In this document: in pieces, positions 23,843-33,066 of the stretch
Numbering within the stretch: position 1 is the stretch's first letter
Layout of the letters: each line of letters opens with the position of its first letter
Assembly: GCA_036524005.1 (NCBI GenBank)
Contig: DATDDB010000076.1
Location: forward strand, 1 to 51,269
DNA: 51,269 bases
Reading direction: 5' to 3'
Source: DATDDB01 sp036524005
Lineage (GTDB): Bacteria; Pseudomonadota; Gammaproteobacteria; Burkholderiales; Gallionellaceae
Made by a program: the position numbers and the translations under genes
The notes under the pieces: generated by a model
What the model saw: the letters and a program-made list of their open reading frames with translations, nothing else
The model's database searches: none
Told to the model about the DNA's origin: nothing

Positions 23843-26017
23843 ATGAAAAAAATCCTCAAGTACATCCTGTTTGCGTTGGGTGGCGTGGTGCTGCTGCTGG
23901 CAGCAGCGGTAACTTACATACTGCTGACCTTTGATCCCAATGCCTACAAGCCGCAAATCATCAAGGCGGTGAAAGACAGCAAGCAGCGCGACCTCAAGCT
24001 GGAAGGCGACATCAAGCTCGCGCTCTTCCCCAGCATAGGCGTGAGCCTCAGCAAGATTTCGCTTTCCGAACACAAAAGCGAGCGCGAGTTCGCCGTGGTC
24101 GACACGGCACGGGTTTCGGTGAAGCTGCTGCCGCTGCTCTCCAAGCATGTGGTGGTGGACGAGGTGGCGCTCAATGGCGTGAAGGTAACGCTGATCAAGC
24201 ACAAGGATGGCACGCTCAATATCGACGACCTGGTCGCCTCCGGCGCAGCACCCGAGGAGAAGAAGGCGGCCGAGCCCGCCAAGCCGGCTGCAGCGGCCGC
24301 GCCTGTCGCTTTCGACATCTCCGCAGTCAGCGTGGACAAGACCACACTGAGCTATAGCGACGAGGGCAGCGGCGCGAAATATTCGGTACAGGACCTGCAT
24401 GTGAAAACCGGCCGCATCGCCAATGGCGTGCCGAGCAAGGCCGAACTCAGCGTCACCATCAAGGGCAACCAGCCCAAGGTGGATCTGATCGCACAGTTCA
24501 AGGGCACGGTGACTTTCGACCTGGAAAAGAAAAAATATCGCGTGGAAGGGATGGACTTCCAGGCCAAGGGCAACGCTGCCGGCATCAGCAACCTTAACCT
24601 TGCGGCCAGCGGCGATGCGGGTGCGGACCTTGCAGCACAGCAGTTCGATGTGAAGAAGTTTGCGGTCAATGTCAGTGGCGCCCAGGACAAAAACACCTTT
24701 GAGGCTGCGCTGTCCTTGCCTGGCATGGAAAGCAACGCCAAGACCTTCAAGATCAGCGACCTGTCGCTGGATGCGGCTATGAAGCAGCCGGAGCAGGCTT
24801 TCAAGGTGAAGCTCAATACGCCGGTGGAAGGCAATCTCGAGTCGCAGCAATTCGACCTGCCCAGGCTGAAGCTGGCGCTGAATGCCACGGGCGACAAGCT
24901 GCCCAACAAATCGGTGAGCAGCGAACTGGGCGGCGCTGTCCGGCTGGACCTGAAAAAGCAGGCGCTGGCGGTAAAGCTGGAGGGCGGCTTGCTGCAAAGC
25001 CAGATCAAGGCCGATGCGTCGGTGAACAGCTTTGAACATCCCGCCATCCGCTTCAAGGCCGATATCGATCAGTTCGATGCCGACCTCTATTTGCCCAAGA
25101 AGGCTGAAGGTGCCGCCCCGGCTCAGGAAAAGGGCAAGGCCGCGGAACCAGAGCAGCCATTCGATTTGTCCGGCCTGCGCAGCCTCGATATAGACGGCAG
25201 CCTGACGCTGGGGGCGCTGAAGGTGGTGAACATCAAGGCCTCGAAGTTGCGCGTGGACGTCAAGGCCAAGGGCGGCCAAGTGAGCGTGCCGCTGTCGCTA
25301 AATTTGTATGACGGCAGCGCCAGGCTGAATGCCTCGATCAACGCCGCCCCTGCCACGCCGGTATTCGCGGTCAACGGCAACCTGACCGGGGTCAATGCCG
25401 GGCCGCTGGCGAAGGACGCGGCCAACCTCGACATCATCGAGGGCAAGGGCAACATCGCGCTCAACCTCGCCACGCAGGGCAATCGCGTCAGCCTGCTCAA
25501 GAAGGGGCTGAACGGCACTGCTGGCGTCAACCTGGGCGAGGGCGCGATCAAGGGCGTGAACCTGCAAAAGCTGGTGCAGGGCATACAGTCCCTGGGCAAA
25601 AACACCAAAATGGAAACCATGGGTCTGAGCAAGGACGAGAAAACCGTGTTCAGCGAGTTCCATGCCAACTTCAAGGTGACCAACGGCGTGGCGCATAACG
25701 ACGACCTGAGCATCAAGGCGCCCACCTTGCATGTCACCGGCAATGGCGACATCGACATCGGCAACGACAGCCTGAACTACACCACCAAGGTCACCTTCTC
25801 CAAGACCGAGGGCGGCGGCTCCGGCACCTTGCCCGTGTACCTGAGCGGCCCCTTCACCGACCTCAAGATCAAGGTGGATTACGCCGCGCTGATTGCGGGC
25901 GTGGCCAAGCAGAAAATTGAGGCGAAGAAGGAAGAAGTGAAGTCCAAGGTGCAGGAAGAAACCAAGGCCAAGGCGAAGGAAGAACTCAAGAAGGGTCTGA
26001 AGGGCCTCTTCAAATAA
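23843..26017 (+). CDS. AsmA family protein
   Basis: The 724-residue protein has one N-terminal membrane anchor (about 5-28), then the AsmA start LTFDPNAYKPQIIKAVKDS and LKLEGDIKLALFPSIGVSL that opens the beta-groove fold, and a C-terminal AsmA_2 domain with the conserved GNGDIDIGNDSLNYTT region. The last 40 residues are a Lys/Glu-rich helix. AsmA-type proteins reach into the periplasm and are proposed to carry phospholipids between membranes. The start at 23843 (MKKILKYILF) is preferred to an ATG 24 bases upstream. AsmA followed by mutY is a common betaproteobacterial order. Confidence 0.9.
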   Translation: MKKILKYILFALGGVVLLLAAAVTYILLTFDPNAYKPQIIKAVKDSKQRDLKLEGDIKLALFPSIGVSLSKISLSEHKSEREFAVVDTARVSVKLLPLLSKHVVVDEVALNGVKVTLIKHKDGTLNIDDLVASGAAPEEKKAAEPAKPAAAAAPVAFDISAVSVDKTTLSYSDEGSGAKYSVQDLHVKTGRIANGVPSKAELSVTIKGNQPKVDLIAQFKGTVTFDLEKKKYRVEGMDFQAKGNAAGISNLNLAASGDAGADLAAQQFDVKKFAVNVSGAQDKNTFEAALSLPGMESNAKTFKISDLSLDAAMKQPEQAFKVKLNTPVEGNLESQQFDLPRLKLALNATGDKLPNKSVSSELGGAVRLDLKKQALAVKLEGGLLQSQIKADASVNSFEHPAIRFKADIDQFDADLYLPKKAEGAAPAQEKGKAAEPEQPFDLSGLRSLDIDGSLTLGALKVVNIKASKLRVDVKAKGGQVSVPLSLNLYDGSARLNASINAAPATPVFAVNGNLTGVNAGPLAKDAANLDIIEGKGNIALNLATQGNRVSLLKKGLNGTAGVNLGEGAIKGVNLQKLVQGIQSLGKNTKMETMGLSKDEKTVFSEFHANFKVTNGVAHNDDLSIKAPTLHVTGNGDIDIGNDSLNYTTKVTFSKTEGGGSGTLPVYLSGPFTDLKIKVDYAALIAGVAKQKIEAKKEEVKSKVQEETKAKAKEELKKGLKGLFK

Positions 26018-26152
26018 TTCCAGTCCCATTTCTTCAGTGATACTGCGTTGGCTTTCGCGCTTGCTTCTCGCCGTGCTTTTTGCACTGTCATCGTCGCTCG
26101 CTTGTCGCCGCCTTGTCTCAATTTGAACTGGAACTGGAATTGGAATTGGACG
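26016..26152. repeat. Palindromic repeat family B, copy 2, with hexamer expansion
   Basis: This 137-bp element starts inside the AsmA stop codon. It is a longer version of the element at 23666-23752, with an extra central stretch (about 26066-26100). Its right end holds four tandem GAAYTG hexamers (26125-26148), the last two being GAATTG. The left end AATTCCAGT pairs with these hexamers. It fills most of the AsmA-mutY gap. Confidence 0.75.
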
Positions 26153-26178
26153 GTGCGCTTGAACTGCGCTGGAACTGA

Positions 26179-27234
26179 ATGACCATGCCATCTTTTTCCT
26201 CCCGCCTGATCGGCTGGCAAAAGCTGCATGGTCGCCACGGCCTGCCGTGGCAGGGGGCGGACGCCTATGGCGTGTGGCTGTCCGAGATCATGCTGCAGCA
26301 GACGCAGGTGGCGACCGTCATTCCGTATTACCAGCGTTTTGTCGCGGCGTTTCCCACCATCGCAGCGCTCGCTGCGGCTTCTGAAGAGCAAGTGCTTGCC
26401 CACTGGAGCGGACTGGGATATTACGCGCGCGGGCGCAACCTGCATCGCGCCGCGCAGATCATTGCGGAAAAATACCAGGGTGAATTCCCGCGTGAGATCG
26501 GGCAGATACTCGAATTGCCGGGCGTAGGACGTTCCACCGCCGCCGCGATCTGCTCGCTCGCCTACCGTCAACGGCGCGCGATCCTGGATGGCAACGTCAA
26601 ACGCGTGCTGTCGCGCCATGGCGGAATTGCGGGATGGGCAGGCGACAAGAAAGTGGAAGCGCAACTGTGGCAGCGCGCGGAAGCGCTGCTTCCGCCTGCG
26701 TCTGCGCGGCAGGATGAGTTCGCCACCTACACTCAGGCGCTGATGGATCTGGGGGCTGCCGTGTGCACGCGCAGCAAGCCGCAGTGCCCGGCATGCCCGG
26801 TCAAGGCGGATTGTGTCGCCCTGCAGACAGTGCGCGTTTCCGAATTGCCCGCGCCGCGCCCGAAGAAAGCCGTTCCTGAAAAACATGCCGCGTTTCTGCT
26901 GCTCTTGCACGGCAATGAGATACTGCTGGAGCGGCGGCCGGGGAGCGGAATATGGGGCGGGCTGTGGTGCCCGCCGCAGTTCGAGGATAAGGCAGCGGCG
27001 ACGGCATGGTGCGCCCGGCAAAATCTGGAGTGCCTGGACGAAGGTGGTGGCGAAGCAAGCCAGCTGTTCACCCACACATTCACCCATTTCAAGTTGCACA
27101 TCACGCCGGTGCGGCTGCGCCTGGTCAAGAAGCCAAGCCAGGTGCGGCAACCCGGCAGCATGTGGCTGGATGTGGAAGAGGCCTTGCGCGGCGCAATTCC
27201 CACGCCGGTGCGCAAGATGCTGAGTCAAGCATGA
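26179..27234 (+). CDS. mutY: A/G-specific adenine glycosylase MutY
   Basis: The 351-residue base-excision enzyme removes adenine mispaired with 8-oxoguanine. It has the catalytic glutamate in WLSEIMLQQTQV (about 32-43), the HhH motif LPGVGRSTAAAIC with the catalytic aspartate in ILDGNVKRVLSR (about 136-147), the [4Fe-4S] ligands C-x6-C-x2-C-x5-C in CTRSKPQCPACPVKADC, and a C-terminal NUDIX-like domain (about 235-345) for 8-oxoG recognition. MTMPSF at 26179 may instead start at the second Met (26185). Its stop overlaps the next ATG. Confidence 0.95.
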   Translation: MTMPSFSSRLIGWQKLHGRHGLPWQGADAYGVWLSEIMLQQTQVATVIPYYQRFVAAFPTIAALAAASEEQVLAHWSGLGYYARGRNLHRAAQIIAEKYQGEFPREIGQILELPGVGRSTAAAICSLAYRQRRAILDGNVKRVLSRHGGIAGWAGDKKVEAQLWQRAEALLPPASARQDEFATYTQALMDLGAAVCTRSKPQCPACPVKADCVALQTVRVSELPAPRPKKAVPEKHAAFLLLLHGNEILLERRPGSGIWGGLWCPPQFEDKAAATAWCARQNLECLDEGGGEASQLFTHTFTHFKLHITPVRLRLVKKPSQVRQPGSMWLDVEEALRGAIPTPVRKMLSQA

Positions 27235-27554
27235 TGCCCGCGCACTGCAACGGATGGGTGTGTTACTTGTTGGAGTGTGCGGACAGCACCCTGTACTGCG
27301 GCATCACCAACGGCCTGGAAAAACGCCTGGCAGTTCATAATGCGGGCGAAGGCGCCAAATACACGCGCGGACGGGGACCGGTGAAGCTGGTCTATGTCGA
27401 GCCCTGCCCGGATAAATCCGCCGCGCTGAAGCGCGAAAAGGCAATCAAGGCCATGCCGCGCGCGGAGAAGCTGGCCTTGTGCGGGACTTGCTCGGCGTTT
27501 GCCAAGAAAAACGGTAAAATGCGCGCTTTGCCACCTGGCCGGATTGAACGATAA
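27231..27554 (+). CDS. GIY-YIG nuclease-superfamily protein (YhbQ/UPF0213-like)
   Basis: The 107-residue protein is a single GIY-YIG domain: CYLLECADSTLYCGITNGLEKRL provides the two short motifs (Y-L-L and C-G-I), followed by HNAGEGAKYTRGRGPVKLVY and the ALKREKAIK helix. Members include YhbQ and SLX1-like proteins; their cellular substrates are uncertain, with DNA repair proposed. The ATG overlaps the mutY stop (ATGA at 27231-27234), so the two are co-translated. A longer open frame to 27006 lies inside mutY and is discarded. Confidence 0.88.
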   Translation: MMPAHCNGWVCYLLECADSTLYCGITNGLEKRLAVHNAGEGAKYTRGRGPVKLVYVEPCPDKSAALKREKAIKAMPRAEKLALCGTCSAFAKKNGKMRALPPGRIER

Positions 27555-27557
27555 ACA

Positions 27558-28475
27558 ATGCTGACATTCCAACAGATCATCCTGACCTTGCAGGAATTCT
27601 GGGACAAGCAGGGCTGCGCGCTTTTGCAGCCCTATGACATGGAAGTGGGCGCGGGCACCTCGCACACCGCCACCTTCCTGCGTGCCATCGGCCCCGAGCC
27701 CTGGAAGGCGGCCTATGTGCAGCCTTCGCGCCGGCCCAAGGACGGGCGCTACGGCGAGAACCCCAACCGCCTGCAGCACTATTACCAGTTCCAGGTAGTG
27801 CTGAAGCCCGCGCCGGCAAACATACTCGAACTGTATCTCGGCTCGCTCGAAGCGCTGGGCTTCGACCTGAAGAAGAACGACATCCGTTTCGTCGAGGACG
27901 ACTGGGAAAACCCCACGCTCGGCGCATGGGGACTGGGCTGGGAGGTCTGGCTCAACGGCATGGAAGTCACGCAATTCACCTATTTCCAGCAGGTCGGCGG
28001 GCTTGAGTGCAGGCCCATCACCGGCGAGATCACCTACGGGCTGGAGCGCCTCGCCATGTACCTGCAGGGCGTGGAAAACGTATTCGACCTCAAGTGGACA
28101 GAAGGGCTGGATTACCGCGACGTATACCACCAGAACGAAGTGGAGCAATCCTCCTACAACTTCGAGCACAGCAATGTCGAGTTCCTGCTGCATGCCTTCG
28201 GCGCGCATGAAACCAACGCCAAGCACCTGATGGTGCAGCAGCTGGCGCTGCCCGCCTATGAGCAGGTGCTGAAGGCGGCGCACACCTTCAACCTGCTGGA
28301 TGCGCGCGGCGCGATTTCCGTCACCGAGCGCGCCGCCTACATCGGACGCATCCGCAACCTGGCGCGCAGCGTGGCGCAGAGCTACCTCGACAGCCGCGCG
28401 CGCCTGGGCTTCCCCATGGCGCCCAAGGCTTGGGCGCAAGAGGTGCTGGCAAAAATGGAAAAGGCGGAAGCATGA
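27558..28475 (+). CDS. glyQ: Glycyl-tRNA synthetase alpha subunit
   Basis: The 305-residue protein is the catalytic alpha chain of the bacterial heterotetrameric glycine-tRNA ligase. Class II motifs are present: LTFQQIILTLQEFWDKQGC at the N-terminus, GPEPWKAAYVQPSRRP (motif 2 region) near 50-65, and ITYGLERLAMYLQGVENVFDL (motif 3). It forms glycyl-tRNA with GlyS. The glyS start overlaps its stop. It begins 3 bp after the GIY-YIG gene. Confidence 0.97.
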   Translation: MLTFQQIILTLQEFWDKQGCALLQPYDMEVGAGTSHTATFLRAIGPEPWKAAYVQPSRRPKDGRYGENPNRLQHYYQFQVVLKPAPANILELYLGSLEALGFDLKKNDIRFVEDDWENPTLGAWGLGWEVWLNGMEVTQFTYFQQVGGLECRPITGEITYGLERLAMYLQGVENVFDLKWTEGLDYRDVYHQNEVEQSSYNFEHSNVEFLLHAFGAHETNAKHLMVQQLALPAYEQVLKAAHTFNLLDARGAISVTERAAYIGRIRNLARSVAQSYLDSRARLGFPMAPKAWAQEVLAKMEKAEA

Positions 28476-30577
28476 GTCAGAAGAGTTTGCTGGTCGAGCT
28501 GTTCGTAGAAGAATTGCCGCCGAAAGCGTTGAAAAAACTGGGCGAGAGTTTTGCCGCTGTGCTGGCAGATACCCTAAAAGCGCAGGGGCTGGTCGCCAAT
28601 GGTGGAGCAACTGCATATGCTTCGCCGCGCCGCCTCGCGGTGCGCGTGGAGGGAGTGGCAGCCAAGGCGGCGGACAAACAGGTGGCGCAAAAGCTGATGC
28701 CGGTTTCCGTCGGGCTGGATGCGAGCGGCCAGGCTACGCCCGCGCTGCTGAAGAAGCTTGCTGCCCTGGGTGTGGGCGCGGAAACCGTGCCGCAACTGCG
28801 CCGCGAAGGCGAAGGCAAGGCCGAATCGCTGGTGTATGACAGTAAACAGTCCGGCGTGACTTTGGCCGAAGGGCTGCAACTGGCGCTACAGGAAGCCCTG
28901 GCAAAATTGCCCATCCCCAAGGTGATGACTTATCAACTGGCGGACGGCTGGAGCAATGTGCAATTTGTGCGCCCCGCGCACCGCCTGGTGGCACTGCACG
29001 GCGCGGACATCGTTCCGGTAGAAGCGTTAGGCCTTAAGGCCGGGCGCACCACGCAGGGCCATCGCTTCGAGGCGGCAGCCGCCACGCTGGACATACGCGA
29101 TGCCGACAGCTACGAAGCGCAGATGGAGAACGAGGGCGCGGTGATTCCGTCATTCGAGAAGCGCCGCGCGGAAATCTCGCGCCAGCTGGCGGAAGCGGCA
29201 GCAAAGGCGGGTAGCGGACTGCAGCCCATCGCCGACGATGCGCTGCTGGACGAGGTGACCGGCTTGGTGGAACGCCCCAACGTGCTGTTGTGCCAGTTCG
29301 ATGCGCAGTTCCTCGAGGTGCCGCAGGAGTGCCTTATCCTCACCATGAAGGCGAACCAGAAATATTTCCCGCTGCTGGATGCCAACGGCAAGCTGACCAA
29401 CCAGTTCCTGCTGGTTTCCAACATCCGCCCGCAGGATGCTTCGGCGGTGATAGGCGGCAACGAGCGCGTGGTGCGCCCGCGCCTGGCCGATGCGAAATTC
29501 TTCTACGACCAGGACCGCAAGAAAACGCTGGAGTCGCGCGTGCTGGGGCTGGCCAAGGTGGTGTACCACAACAAGCTCGGCACCCAGGGCGAGCGCGTAC
29601 AGCGCGTCTGCGCCATCGCCAAGGCCATCGGCCAGCAACTGGGCGGAGAAAGCCTCGCCATGCAGGCCGAGCAGGCGGCGCTACTGGCCAAGGCCGATCT
29701 GCTCACAGACATGGTGGGCGAGTTCCCCGAGCTGCAGGGCATCATGGGGCGCTATTACGCACAGCACGACGGCCTGGGCGACGACATTGCCTATGCCATC
29801 GAGGATCACTACAAACCGCGCTTTGCCGGCGACGAGCTGCCGCGCAACCGGGTCGGCATCTGTGTCGCCTTGGCGGACAAGATGGAAACCCTGGCCGGTT
29901 TGTTCAGCATCGGCCAGATTCCCACCGGCGACAAGGATCCATTCGCGTTGCGCCGCCATGCGCTGGGCATCATCCGCATGGTGGCCGAAAAAGATGTCCC
30001 GATACGCCTGAATGAATTGCTGGGCGCGGCGAAGGGCTCTTTCCCGGAAATGGAAAGAAGCGCCATTGCCCAAGTCGAGGATTTCATCTACGAGCGCCTT
30101 GCCGGATTCTTCCGCGAACAGGAATACAGCGCGCTGGAAGTCGAGGCCGTGCTTACGCTGCGCCCGCAGAATTTCGGCGATGCCGCCAAGCGCCTTGCCG
30201 CCGTGCGCGCATTCACCTCGCTGCCGGAGGCAGCCGCGCTGGCCGCCGCCAACAAGCGCGTCGGAAACATACTCAAGAAAGCCGAAGGTGCCGCTACTGG
30301 CTCGGTAAACCAGGATTTGCTGGTGGAACCATCGGAACAGGCGCTGATGGCCGAATTGTCGGTGGTCATGCCGGAAGTGCGAAAGCACTATGATGCCGGC
30401 AATTACACCGCCTCGCTCAAGGCGCTGGCCGCGCTGAAAGCGCCGGTGGATGCATTCTTCGACCATGTGATGGTGAATGCGGAAGATGCCAAACTGCGCG
30501 CCAACCGTCTGGCGCTGCTGGCGCAATTGCATACTGCCATGAACCGCGTGGCAGACATTTCCCGGTTGGCTGCTTAG
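28472..30577 (+). CDS. glyS: Glycyl-tRNA synthetase beta subunit
   Basis: The 701-residue beta chain binds tRNA-Gly. It begins SQKSLLVELFVEELPPKAL, the conserved start, and contains the HD-like region (near 440-470, DMVGEFPELQGIMGRYYA) and a C-terminal anticodon-binding helical domain with VFFDHVMVN-type sequence (AFFDHVMVNAEDAKLRANR). The start at 28472 overlaps the glyQ stop (ATGA), which sets equal translation; a 42-base earlier codon lies inside glyQ and is rejected. Confidence 0.97.
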   Translation: MSQKSLLVELFVEELPPKALKKLGESFAAVLADTLKAQGLVANGGATAYASPRRLAVRVEGVAAKAADKQVAQKLMPVSVGLDASGQATPALLKKLAALGVGAETVPQLRREGEGKAESLVYDSKQSGVTLAEGLQLALQEALAKLPIPKVMTYQLADGWSNVQFVRPAHRLVALHGADIVPVEALGLKAGRTTQGHRFEAAAATLDIRDADSYEAQMENEGAVIPSFEKRRAEISRQLAEAAAKAGSGLQPIADDALLDEVTGLVERPNVLLCQFDAQFLEVPQECLILTMKANQKYFPLLDANGKLTNQFLLVSNIRPQDASAVIGGNERVVRPRLADAKFFYDQDRKKTLESRVLGLAKVVYHNKLGTQGERVQRVCAIAKAIGQQLGGESLAMQAEQAALLAKADLLTDMVGEFPELQGIMGRYYAQHDGLGDDIAYAIEDHYKPRFAGDELPRNRVGICVALADKMETLAGLFSIGQIPTGDKDPFALRRHALGIIRMVAEKDVPIRLNELLGAAKGSFPEMERSAIAQVEDFIYERLAGFFREQEYSALEVEAVLTLRPQNFGDAAKRLAAVRAFTSLPEAAALAAANKRVGNILKKAEGAATGSVNQDLLVEPSEQALMAELSVVMPEVRKHYDAGNYTASLKALAALKAPVDAFFDHVMVNAEDAKLRANRLALLAQLHTAMNRVADISRLAA

Positions 30578-30591
30578 GAGCAAGAGCAAGC

Positions 30592-31122
30592 ATGAAACTC
30601 GTCATTCTCGATCGCGACGGCGTCATCAACCACGACTCGGACCAGTTCATCAAGAGTCCGGAGGAGTGGAAGCCGATAGCCGGCAGCCTGGAGGCGATCG
30701 CACGCCTTTCGCAGGCGGGCTACCGCGTGGTGGTGGCAACCAACCAGTCCGGGGTGGGGCGCGGGCTGTTCGACATGGCGGTGCTCAACGCCATACACGA
30801 CAAGATGTGCAAGGCAGTGGCCCAGGCGGGCGGGCGCATAGACGCGATTTTCTACTGTCCGCATGCGGCGGATTCCAACTGCAATTGCCGCAAGCCCAAG
30901 AGCGGCATGATCGAGGAGATCGCCGCACGCTACAACATGAGCCTGGAGGGCGTGCCCGCGATCGGCGATTCGCTGCGCGACCTGGAGGCCACGGCGCGGC
31001 TGGGCGCACAGCCGATATTGGTGCTGACCGGCAAGGGCGTCAAGACGCGCGCCGCCGGCGGCTTGCCGCAAAACACCCTGATCTTTGCCGACCTGGCCTC
31101 TGCAGTCGCAACACTCATCTGA
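30592..31122 (+). CDS. gmhB: D-glycero-beta-D-manno-heptose 1,7-bisphosphate 7-phosphatase
   Basis: The 176-residue HAD-family phosphatase removes the 7-phosphate from heptose bisphosphate in LPS inner-core synthesis. The nucleophile motif is ILDRDGVIN (Asp8/Asp10 region), motif II is VVATNQSG, and the GmhB zinc loop is C-P-H-x7-C-x-C (CPHAADSNCNCRKPKSGM, about 85-102). AIGDSLRDLEA is the acidic motif IV. It lies between glyS and plsC, as in many betaproteobacteria. Confidence 0.95.
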   Translation: MKLVILDRDGVINHDSDQFIKSPEEWKPIAGSLEAIARLSQAGYRVVVATNQSGVGRGLFDMAVLNAIHDKMCKAVAQAGGRIDAIFYCPHAADSNCNCRKPKSGMIEEIAARYNMSLEGVPAIGDSLRDLEATARLGAQPILVLTGKGVKTRAAGGLPQNTLIFADLASAVATLI

Positions 31123-31125
31123 CCT

Positions 31126-31830
31126 ATGGTATTTATCCGTTCGCTGGCTTTCTTCCTGGTTCAATTCACCTGGACGCCGTTCTACGCGACGCTGGTGCTG
31201 CTCGCTTTTCCGCTCAAGCCGCATACTCGCTATTACTATCTCAAGGGCCTGGCGCACAGCCTGATCTGGCTGCTGCGCGTCATCTGCAATATCCGCCTGG
31301 AAGTGCGCGGCGCGGAAAATATTCCGAAGGAGCCTTGCGTCATCTTGTGCAAGCACCAGTCGGCCTGGGAGACGTTTGCGTTGCAGCTTGTGTTTCCGGA
31401 CCAGGTCTATGTGGCCAAGCGCGAGTTGCTGTTGCTGCCGTTCTTCGGTTGGGCGCTGGCACTGCAAAGCCCCATTGCCATCAACCGCAGCAAGGGAAAG
31501 GACGCATTGAAGCAATTGCTGAAGCAGGGCAGGCAACGCCTGGATGACGGTTTTTGCGTAGTGGTGTTCCCGGAAGGCACGCGCACGCCCTATGGCAAGC
31601 GCGGCAAATACAAGATCGGCGGCGCGATGCTGGCCGCTGCCACCGGCACTCCGGTTGCGCCGGTCGCCCACAACGCGGGCAAACACTGGGGGCGCAACTC
31701 CTTCATGAAGTACCCCGGCACCATCGTCATGAGCATAGGCAAGCCGATCGTCACCACCGGGCTCAAGGCGGATGAGATCAACCGCCGGGCGGAGGAGTGG
31801 ATAGAGTCCGAGTGCGAGAAGATAGGCTGA
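31126..31830 (+). CDS. plsC: 1-acyl-sn-glycerol-3-phosphate acyltransferase (PlsC-like)
   Basis: The 234-residue protein has an N-terminal membrane segment (about 1-28) and the acyltransferase blocks: KHQSAWET (about 75-82), a variant in which the usual HX4D aspartate is glutamate, INRSKGKDALKQLL, FPEGTRTPYG (about 145-154) and TPVAPVAHNAG. It would acylate lysophosphatidic acid to phosphatidic acid at the inner membrane. The HX4E form is common in this betaproteobacterial subgroup, so loss of activity is not implied. It overlaps the next gene by 1 base. Confidence 0.88.
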   Translation: MVFIRSLAFFLVQFTWTPFYATLVLLAFPLKPHTRYYYLKGLAHSLIWLLRVICNIRLEVRGAENIPKEPCVILCKHQSAWETFALQLVFPDQVYVAKRELLLLPFFGWALALQSPIAINRSKGKDALKQLLKQGRQRLDDGFCVVVFPEGTRTPYGKRGKYKIGGAMLAAATGTPVAPVAHNAGKHWGRNSFMKYPGTIVMSIGKPIVTTGLKADEINRRAEEWIESECEKIG

Positions 31831-32570
31831 TGTTCAAGGCGGTACAAAGACTCATTGAGCCGCCTGCCGTCGAGCGGCGTTCCGTCCGGCTTTCCGATCA
31901 GGAAATCAGTTATACCCTGAAGCGCAGCGGCAAGCGCCGCAGTATAGGGCTGCGCATAGACGAAGACGGGCTCACTGTGGCCATGCCGTTGCGCGCCTCG
32001 GAAAAGTGGCTGCACAGCGTGTTGCAGGAGAAGGCCGACTGGGTAGTGGAAAAGCTGGCTGAATGGGAGGCGAAAAAGCCTGAGCCGATGCGCTGGCTGG
32101 ACGGCGAAGTTGTCAGGTTCATGGGCGAGGCGCTTACCCTGCGCGTGGTCGCCAGCCTGTTTGAGGCGCCGCCCATGCTGCAAGGCCGCCAGCTGTTCGT
32201 GCATGTCGCCGACAGCGCGAACCATGCAGCCATCGAGCAGGCAGTCAGCCGCTGGCTGCAGCAGGAGGCGGCCAGGCTGTTTCGCGAGCGCGTGGCGCAC
32301 TATGTCCCAATGTTGGGCGTGTCGCCCTCAGAGGTGAAATTGTCCTCCGCGCGCACCCAGTGGGGCAGCTGCACGGCGCGCGGCACGGTGCACCTCAACT
32401 GGCGGCTGGTCAGGCTGCCGCTGCGCCTGATCGATTATGTGGTGGTGCATGAAATCTCGCACCTGGTCGAAATGAACCATTCGGCCGCATTCTGGGAGGT
32501 GGTGAAGTCGGCATGCCCGGATTTCAGGAAGCGGCGCAATGAGCTGCGCCGGGTCGGGCTGGCCGAATAG
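31830..32570 (+). CDS. YgjP-like zinc-dependent metallopeptidase (DUF45)
   Basis: The 246-residue protein has the DUF45/YgjP zinc motif VVHEISHLVEMNHSAAFW: H-E-x2-H followed by a third His in NHS (about 206-223). It also has RTQWGSC (about 174-180), the characteristic block before the active site. Members are predicted zinc peptidases of the M48-like clan; the physiological substrate is unknown. The ATG at 31830 overlaps the plsC TGA and gives MFKAVQRLIEPP; an earlier in-frame ATG at 31797 would start inside plsC. Confidence 0.87.
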   Translation: MFKAVQRLIEPPAVERRSVRLSDQEISYTLKRSGKRRSIGLRIDEDGLTVAMPLRASEKWLHSVLQEKADWVVEKLAEWEAKKPEPMRWLDGEVVRFMGEALTLRVVASLFEAPPMLQGRQLFVHVADSANHAAIEQAVSRWLQQEAARLFRERVAHYVPMLGVSPSEVKLSSARTQWGSCTARGTVHLNWRLVRLPLRLIDYVVVHEISHLVEMNHSAAFWEVVKSACPDFRKRRNELRRVGLAE

Positions 32571-32576
32571 GGTATT

Positions 32577-32888
32577 TCAGAGTGCGATGGTTACCCCGCA
32601 ACCCAGCTTGATCAGCTCCCCGAGTTTGCCGAACAATTCGCTGCCGTCGCGGCGGCTGGACCATCGTTCGTTCTGCCAGGCGTAGTGAAACCCGCCGGAT
32701 TTGGCGGCGAGCCAGATTTCGCGGTTTGGCGCATGGCGATTGATGATGATTTTCGAGCCGTCATCGAATTCCAGTTCCATCACCCCGCCGCTGAGGCTGC
32801 ATCCGATGTCCGCATTGCTGGCATCAATGGCTTCCTCGATACGCTCAAAAACCGCATCGGCCAATTCGTTGAATTCGCTTTCCGTCAT
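32577..32888 (-). CDS. cyaY: Frataxin homologue CyaY
   Basis: The 103-residue protein begins MTESEFNELADAVFERIEEAID, with an acidic first helix typical of CyaY iron-binding surfaces, and has the sheet core DGSKIIINRHAPNREIWLAAKSGGFHY. CyaY binds iron and modulates IscS-driven iron-sulfur cluster assembly. The start at 32888 is chosen by family alignment; the open frame extends upstream into the lptM gene. It is divergent from lptM-lysA across 37 bp. Confidence 0.95.
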   Translation of the reverse strand: MTESEFNELADAVFERIEEAIDASNADIGCSLSGGVMELEFDDGSKIIINRHAPNREIWLAAKSGGFHYAWQNERWSSRRDGSELFGKLGELIKLGCGVTIAL

Positions 32889-32925
32889 ATAATCCCGCCT
32901 GTTCGTTAATTTTCTGAGAGCAATC

Positions 32926-33066
32926 ATGCGCACTGCCTGCATTATGTTTCTGTTTGCCCTGATGCTGCAAGGTTGCGGCAAGAAAGGGCCGCTGTACCTG
33001 CCCAAGCCTCAGCCTGAGCAGGCTGCTTCCCAGGACTCTGCAACGCAACCCACACCCTCCAAATGA
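32926..33066 (+). CDS. lptM: LptM-type small lipoprotein (YifL family)
   Basis: This 46-residue protein was found by reading the gap between cyaY and lysA. It starts MRTACIMFLFALMLQGCGKKG: a short hydrophobic signal ending in the lipobox LQGC, then the family's GKKGPLYLPKP core and a Pro/Gln-rich tail. LptM stabilises the LptD-LptE LPS translocon in E. coli, where yifL lies next to cyaY and dapF. Here it lies between cyaY and lysA. GAGAG is 7 bases upstream of the ATG, and its stop overlaps the lysA ATG. Confidence 0.9.
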   Translation: MRTACIMFLFALMLQGCGKKGPLYLPKPQPEQAASQDSATQPTPSK

